From the NCBI RefSeq assembly GCF_013416325.1, contig NZ_JACCGK010000016.1:1-64000 (forward strand): a DNA stretch of 64,000 nucleotides, given 5' to 3'. The notes beneath the pieces are model-generated. The model was given only the letters and a program-made list of their open reading frames with translations. It did no database searches and was not told the DNA's origin. This document shows positions 61,724-64,000 of this stretch, in pieces; within the stretch, counting starts at the first letter, position 1, and the number at the start of each line of letters is the position of its first letter. The stretch is from Vreelandella sedimenti (GTDB taxonomy: Bacteria; Pseudomonadota; Gammaproteobacteria; Pseudomonadales; Halomonadaceae). A program made the translations under genes and the position numbers.

Positions 61724-62989
61724 ATGAGAGGACTCGATACACGTGGCTTGGCAAGTGGTTTCGCGCAAGGCTTTGGCTTGATGGATCAGTTTCAGCGCGG
61801 CCAGAAGGCAGACGAGCGCGCTGACCAGCAAATGGGCATGCAGGAAGAGCGCATGGACATGCAGCGCGAACAGTTCAGCGCCCAGCAGGAAGACGTAACC
61901 CGGCAGCGCGACATGGAAAATATTCAGTTCATGCTTGGGAAAATTGGATCTGGCATGGAAGTCGGTGAGGACGAGCTAGAAACCCTGCGCAAATATCCCA
62001 AGTTTTGGTCAGCGCTCGATCCTGAAACCGATAACTCAATTAATCAGGCAATGTCGATCATTGACCCTGACACCCCAGTGGATGCCAACGACCCCGAGAG
62101 TCTGGACGCACTCAATCAGATGTTTGGCGCCGAGATTAACCGCGGCGAAGGCGGGCAAAAGCGTGTGGTCGGCATGTATCCGGCGCCGGATGGGCAAAGT
62201 GTCGCGCTTGAGCTGGAGGTAACTGGCGAAGATGGTAACACCTACCGCGCACCTATGACCGAGGGTCGTGGAACCGCTGATGATGACCTGGTGAAGTATG
62301 TGCCCGTTGAGAAGCTGGTAGAGCAGGTGCAGGGCATGCGCATGCTACGTAATACGATGCGCTCTCCAGAAGCACAGCAGCGCGCTACTCAAGTGTTAGG
62401 CCTGCTGCGTGGTGACAGCAACGAGCAGTGGGAGCAAGTAGAAGGCCCGGGCGGATCGATCCTTCAGCGAAATACAAGAACCGGTGAAACTAAGCAGGTG
62501 CTTGGACGTGCGCCTCAGCCGCGGGCTGGCTACTCGAATCGCGAGCCAAGCAACATTACAGAGGCCCGGCTGCTTGTCGAAGAGGGTGTTTACGAAACCT
62601 TTGCTGATGCTTATGCCGCCGTTAAGTCAAGCGCCGGGCAGAACAATGACTATTCTCGCTCAGAAGACCGCATTGACGCGCTCCGGAACCGCGCTGGGGA
62701 CTTGGAAAAGTTTATCCAAGGCGATGCGGCAAGGATGCCTGACGATGAAGAGATGGCCCAGGCGCAAGAAGAGCTGCAATCCATTAATCAAATGATTCGA
62801 GAAAGCGAAAACCAAACATACGGCATCGTGATGCCAGGCCAAGGTCAGCCTGCTCCTTCATCCCAAGCCCCGGAAGAACAAGGCGAGACCTCGCCACCTC
62901 AGCGAGAGCGCGGCTTAAGACCCGGCCCGGCGCCTAGCGGAGAGACTAACGAAGATCCCGCCGCCGCCATTTTGAACAAGTACTTCTAA
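61724..62989 (+). CDS. Internal virion protein candidate 3
   Basis: A 421-residue protein with Gln/Met-rich coiled N-terminus (MGMQEERMDMQREQFSAQQE), a central part with repeat-like charged segments and a proline-rich C-terminal linker. It precedes the large ejection protein. ATG 61724 has AGGGAGA. Confidence 0.7.
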   Translation: MRGLDTRGLASGFAQGFGLMDQFQRGQKADERADQQMGMQEERMDMQREQFSAQQEDVTRQRDMENIQFMLGKIGSGMEVGEDELETLRKYPKFWSALDPETDNSINQAMSIIDPDTPVDANDPESLDALNQMFGAEINRGEGGQKRVVGMYPAPDGQSVALELEVTGEDGNTYRAPMTEGRGTADDDLVKYVPVEKLVEQVQGMRMLRNTMRSPEAQQRATQVLGLLRGDSNEQWEQVEGPGGSILQRNTRTGETKQVLGRAPQPRAGYSNREPSNITEARLLVEEGVYETFADAYAAVKSSAGQNNDYSRSEDRIDALRNRAGDLEKFIQGDAARMPDDEEMAQAQEELQSINQMIRESENQTYGIVMPGQGQPAPSSQAPEEQGETSPPQRERGLRPGPAPSGETNEDPAAAILNKYF

Positions 62990-63006
62990 TCACGAAGGAG
63001 CCGCGT

Positions 63007-64000
63007 GTGAACGCCGCCGAAAATCGCACCCCGCCAAAATGGACGGATATTGCCAACGATCCGGATTTCCAAGCTGCTGATTGGCAAACCAAACAGCGTG
63101 TGCGCGGCGAGTTCTATCGCCGCGCAATTGAGCCTGAAGTGCCTGAGTCACTGCGGGCGGATGTTCAAAGCCAGTTCTTTACCCGCACTGAGGTAGATGT
63201 TTTTGGTGAGCGAGAAAAGCAGGCCAGCGCTGATGAAACCCAGCCCGACACGCCTAATCTAGCCAGCAACGCGCTGCGCAATGCGGGGGAGCGAGGTCTA
63301 GATTTGGTCGGCAACGCTATTCAGTTCGCTGGCAATGTTGCCGAAAAGGGCGAGCAGCGTATCACCGAAGCCCTGGGCGGCATTAACCCTGGTGTCATTG
63401 GTGGCAGCGCAGAAGAAATGCGCTCGCGCGGCTATGAGCCGGACGTTGAGCTGGGTGGTTACGGGCTCGACTTCACGATGCGCGCCAAGCCAGAGGACAC
63501 CCGCACAGGACTTATTGACACTGGCCAATCGGTTGAGGATCTCACCCTTGGCTACCAGCCCAATTACACGATTGACCGCGCTCTGGATAAGCCAAGCATT
63601 AAAACCATCGCAGGCGCTGCTGCTGAACAAGGCCCAGCCGCGCTGGCAGATATGGCAGGGTTAGTGGTTAGCTTGCCCGCCTACTTGGCAGCTCGTACTC
63701 AAGAGATCGGCGAAGGTCGTGTCCGCAACGATGGCCGCGAAGGAATGCCGGAAGGCCGCGATTATGCTGTCTCCGGCCCCACGGCTGCGGCTTCTGTGCT
63801 GCTAGACCGCTTTGCATTGGGTCGCTTACTGCCGGGGGGTAAGAATGCAGTGACCAGCGCGCGGCAAATCCCCGGCGCCGTTGGGCGCGCTGCTGGCACG
63901 GAAGGCCTGACAGAGGCGATTCAAGAGGGCGGCATTGAATACGCGGGAGAATCCGTAGGCACTGAGGCAGGCTGGGATCCTGTTACCGCTGGTCGCCGTG
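63007..64000 (+). CDS. Large internal virion protein, 5' part (runs off the window)
   Basis: An open frame of at least 331 codons from GTG 63007, with AAGGAG upstream, continues past the end of the window. It begins MNAAENRTPPKWTDIANDPD and includes a helical region with glycines (AALADMAGLVVSLPAYLAAR) and ALTEAIQEGGIEY-type helices. The position at the end of the ejection series suggests the long injected protein that in T7-like phages forms the channel. Partial. Confidence 0.72.
   Translation, partial: MNAAENRTPPKWTDIANDPDFQAADWQTKQRVRGEFYRRAIEPEVPESLRADVQSQFFTRTEVDVFGEREKQASADETQPDTPNLASNALRNAGERGLDLVGNAIQFAGNVAEKGEQRITEALGGINPGVIGGSAEEMRSRGYEPDVELGGYGLDFTMRAKPEDTRTGLIDTGQSVEDLTLGYQPNYTIDRALDKPSIKTIAGAAAEQGPAALADMAGLVVSLPAYLAARTQEIGEGRVRNDGREGMPEGRDYAVSGPTAAASVLLDRFALGRLLPGGKNAVTSARQIPGAVGRAAGTEGLTEAIQEGGIEYAGESVGTEAGWDPVTAGRR

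Noticed and set aside
22287..64000. Integrase gene and CRISPR arrays
   Set aside because: No tyrosine or serine recombinase motifs and no regularly spaced direct repeats with spacers were found; the integrase is presumably past the right edge.

Overview
The window looks like a chromosome segment of a moderately halophilic gammaproteobacterium, most likely Halomonas or a close relative. This rests on gene content and order (serS, cysB/cysH, a GntR-prpB-prpC-acnD-prpF-prpD methylcitrate cluster, pyrF-lapB-lapA-ihfB, sdhE-ygfX, nadB). No database search was possible. A little over one third is host chromosome and the rest is one large prophage that runs off the right edge.

Host part (1-22286). 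serS, an exported SIMPL-domain protein, an AI-2E family transporter and thioredoxin come first. They are followed by the sulfur regulator cysB facing a CysH-type PAPS reductase, and by pabB. The propionate operon (7724-16264) then encodes a FadR-type GntR regulator with a perfect 14-bp palindrome at its own start, followed by 2-methylisocitrate lyase, 2-methylcitrate synthase, AcnD, PrpF and PrpD. Three of its intergenic gaps carry hairpins or terminators: prpB-prpC, prpC-acnD and acnD-prpF. After it come a ComEA-like helix-hairpin-helix protein, pyrF, lapB-lapA, ihfB, sdhE-ygfX and nadB.

Prophage (about 22287 to beyond 64000). Upstream of nadB a 16-bp tRNA 3'-end fragment without a tRNA body marks the probable left attachment site. 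The layout is lambdoid. A leftward early operon (22384-32380) holds an AlpA/excisionase-like protein, a C5 DNA methyltransferase, SSB, a DUF2303 protein, a DEDDh exonuclease, a coiled-coil protein, a Rad52-like annealing protein and many small genes. The immunity region (33264-34589) has a self-cleaving CI-type repressor, a Cro-like protein and matching operators over both pL and pR. A rightward early operon (34645-40925) holds an O-like replication initiator with internal iterons, a DnaC-like helicase loader, nucleases and small genes. A tRNA-Met(CAT), an M15 endolysin and two holin candidates follow. The late region encodes terminase, portal, scaffold, capsid, adaptor proteins, tail proteins and internal (ejection) proteins. 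This suggests a temperate podovirus-like phage, although one long tail protein ends in a lambda-J-like (DUF1983) domain.

Two regulatory patterns stand out. First, the pL leader contains an rrn-type boxA, large stem-loops and an intrinsic terminator ahead of the first clear gene. Further leftward terminators sit directly against downstream ribosome binding sites, so processive antitermination is probably needed. Second, at least eleven short hairpins with a GNRA tetraloop (GTGA, GCGA, GGGA or GAGA) and covarying stems lie in the leaders of lysis, packaging and structural genes, four of them in tandem before the small terminase gene. I know of no named element matching this family, and I regard it as the best candidate for something undescribed here. 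No integrase is visible in the window; it is expected further right.
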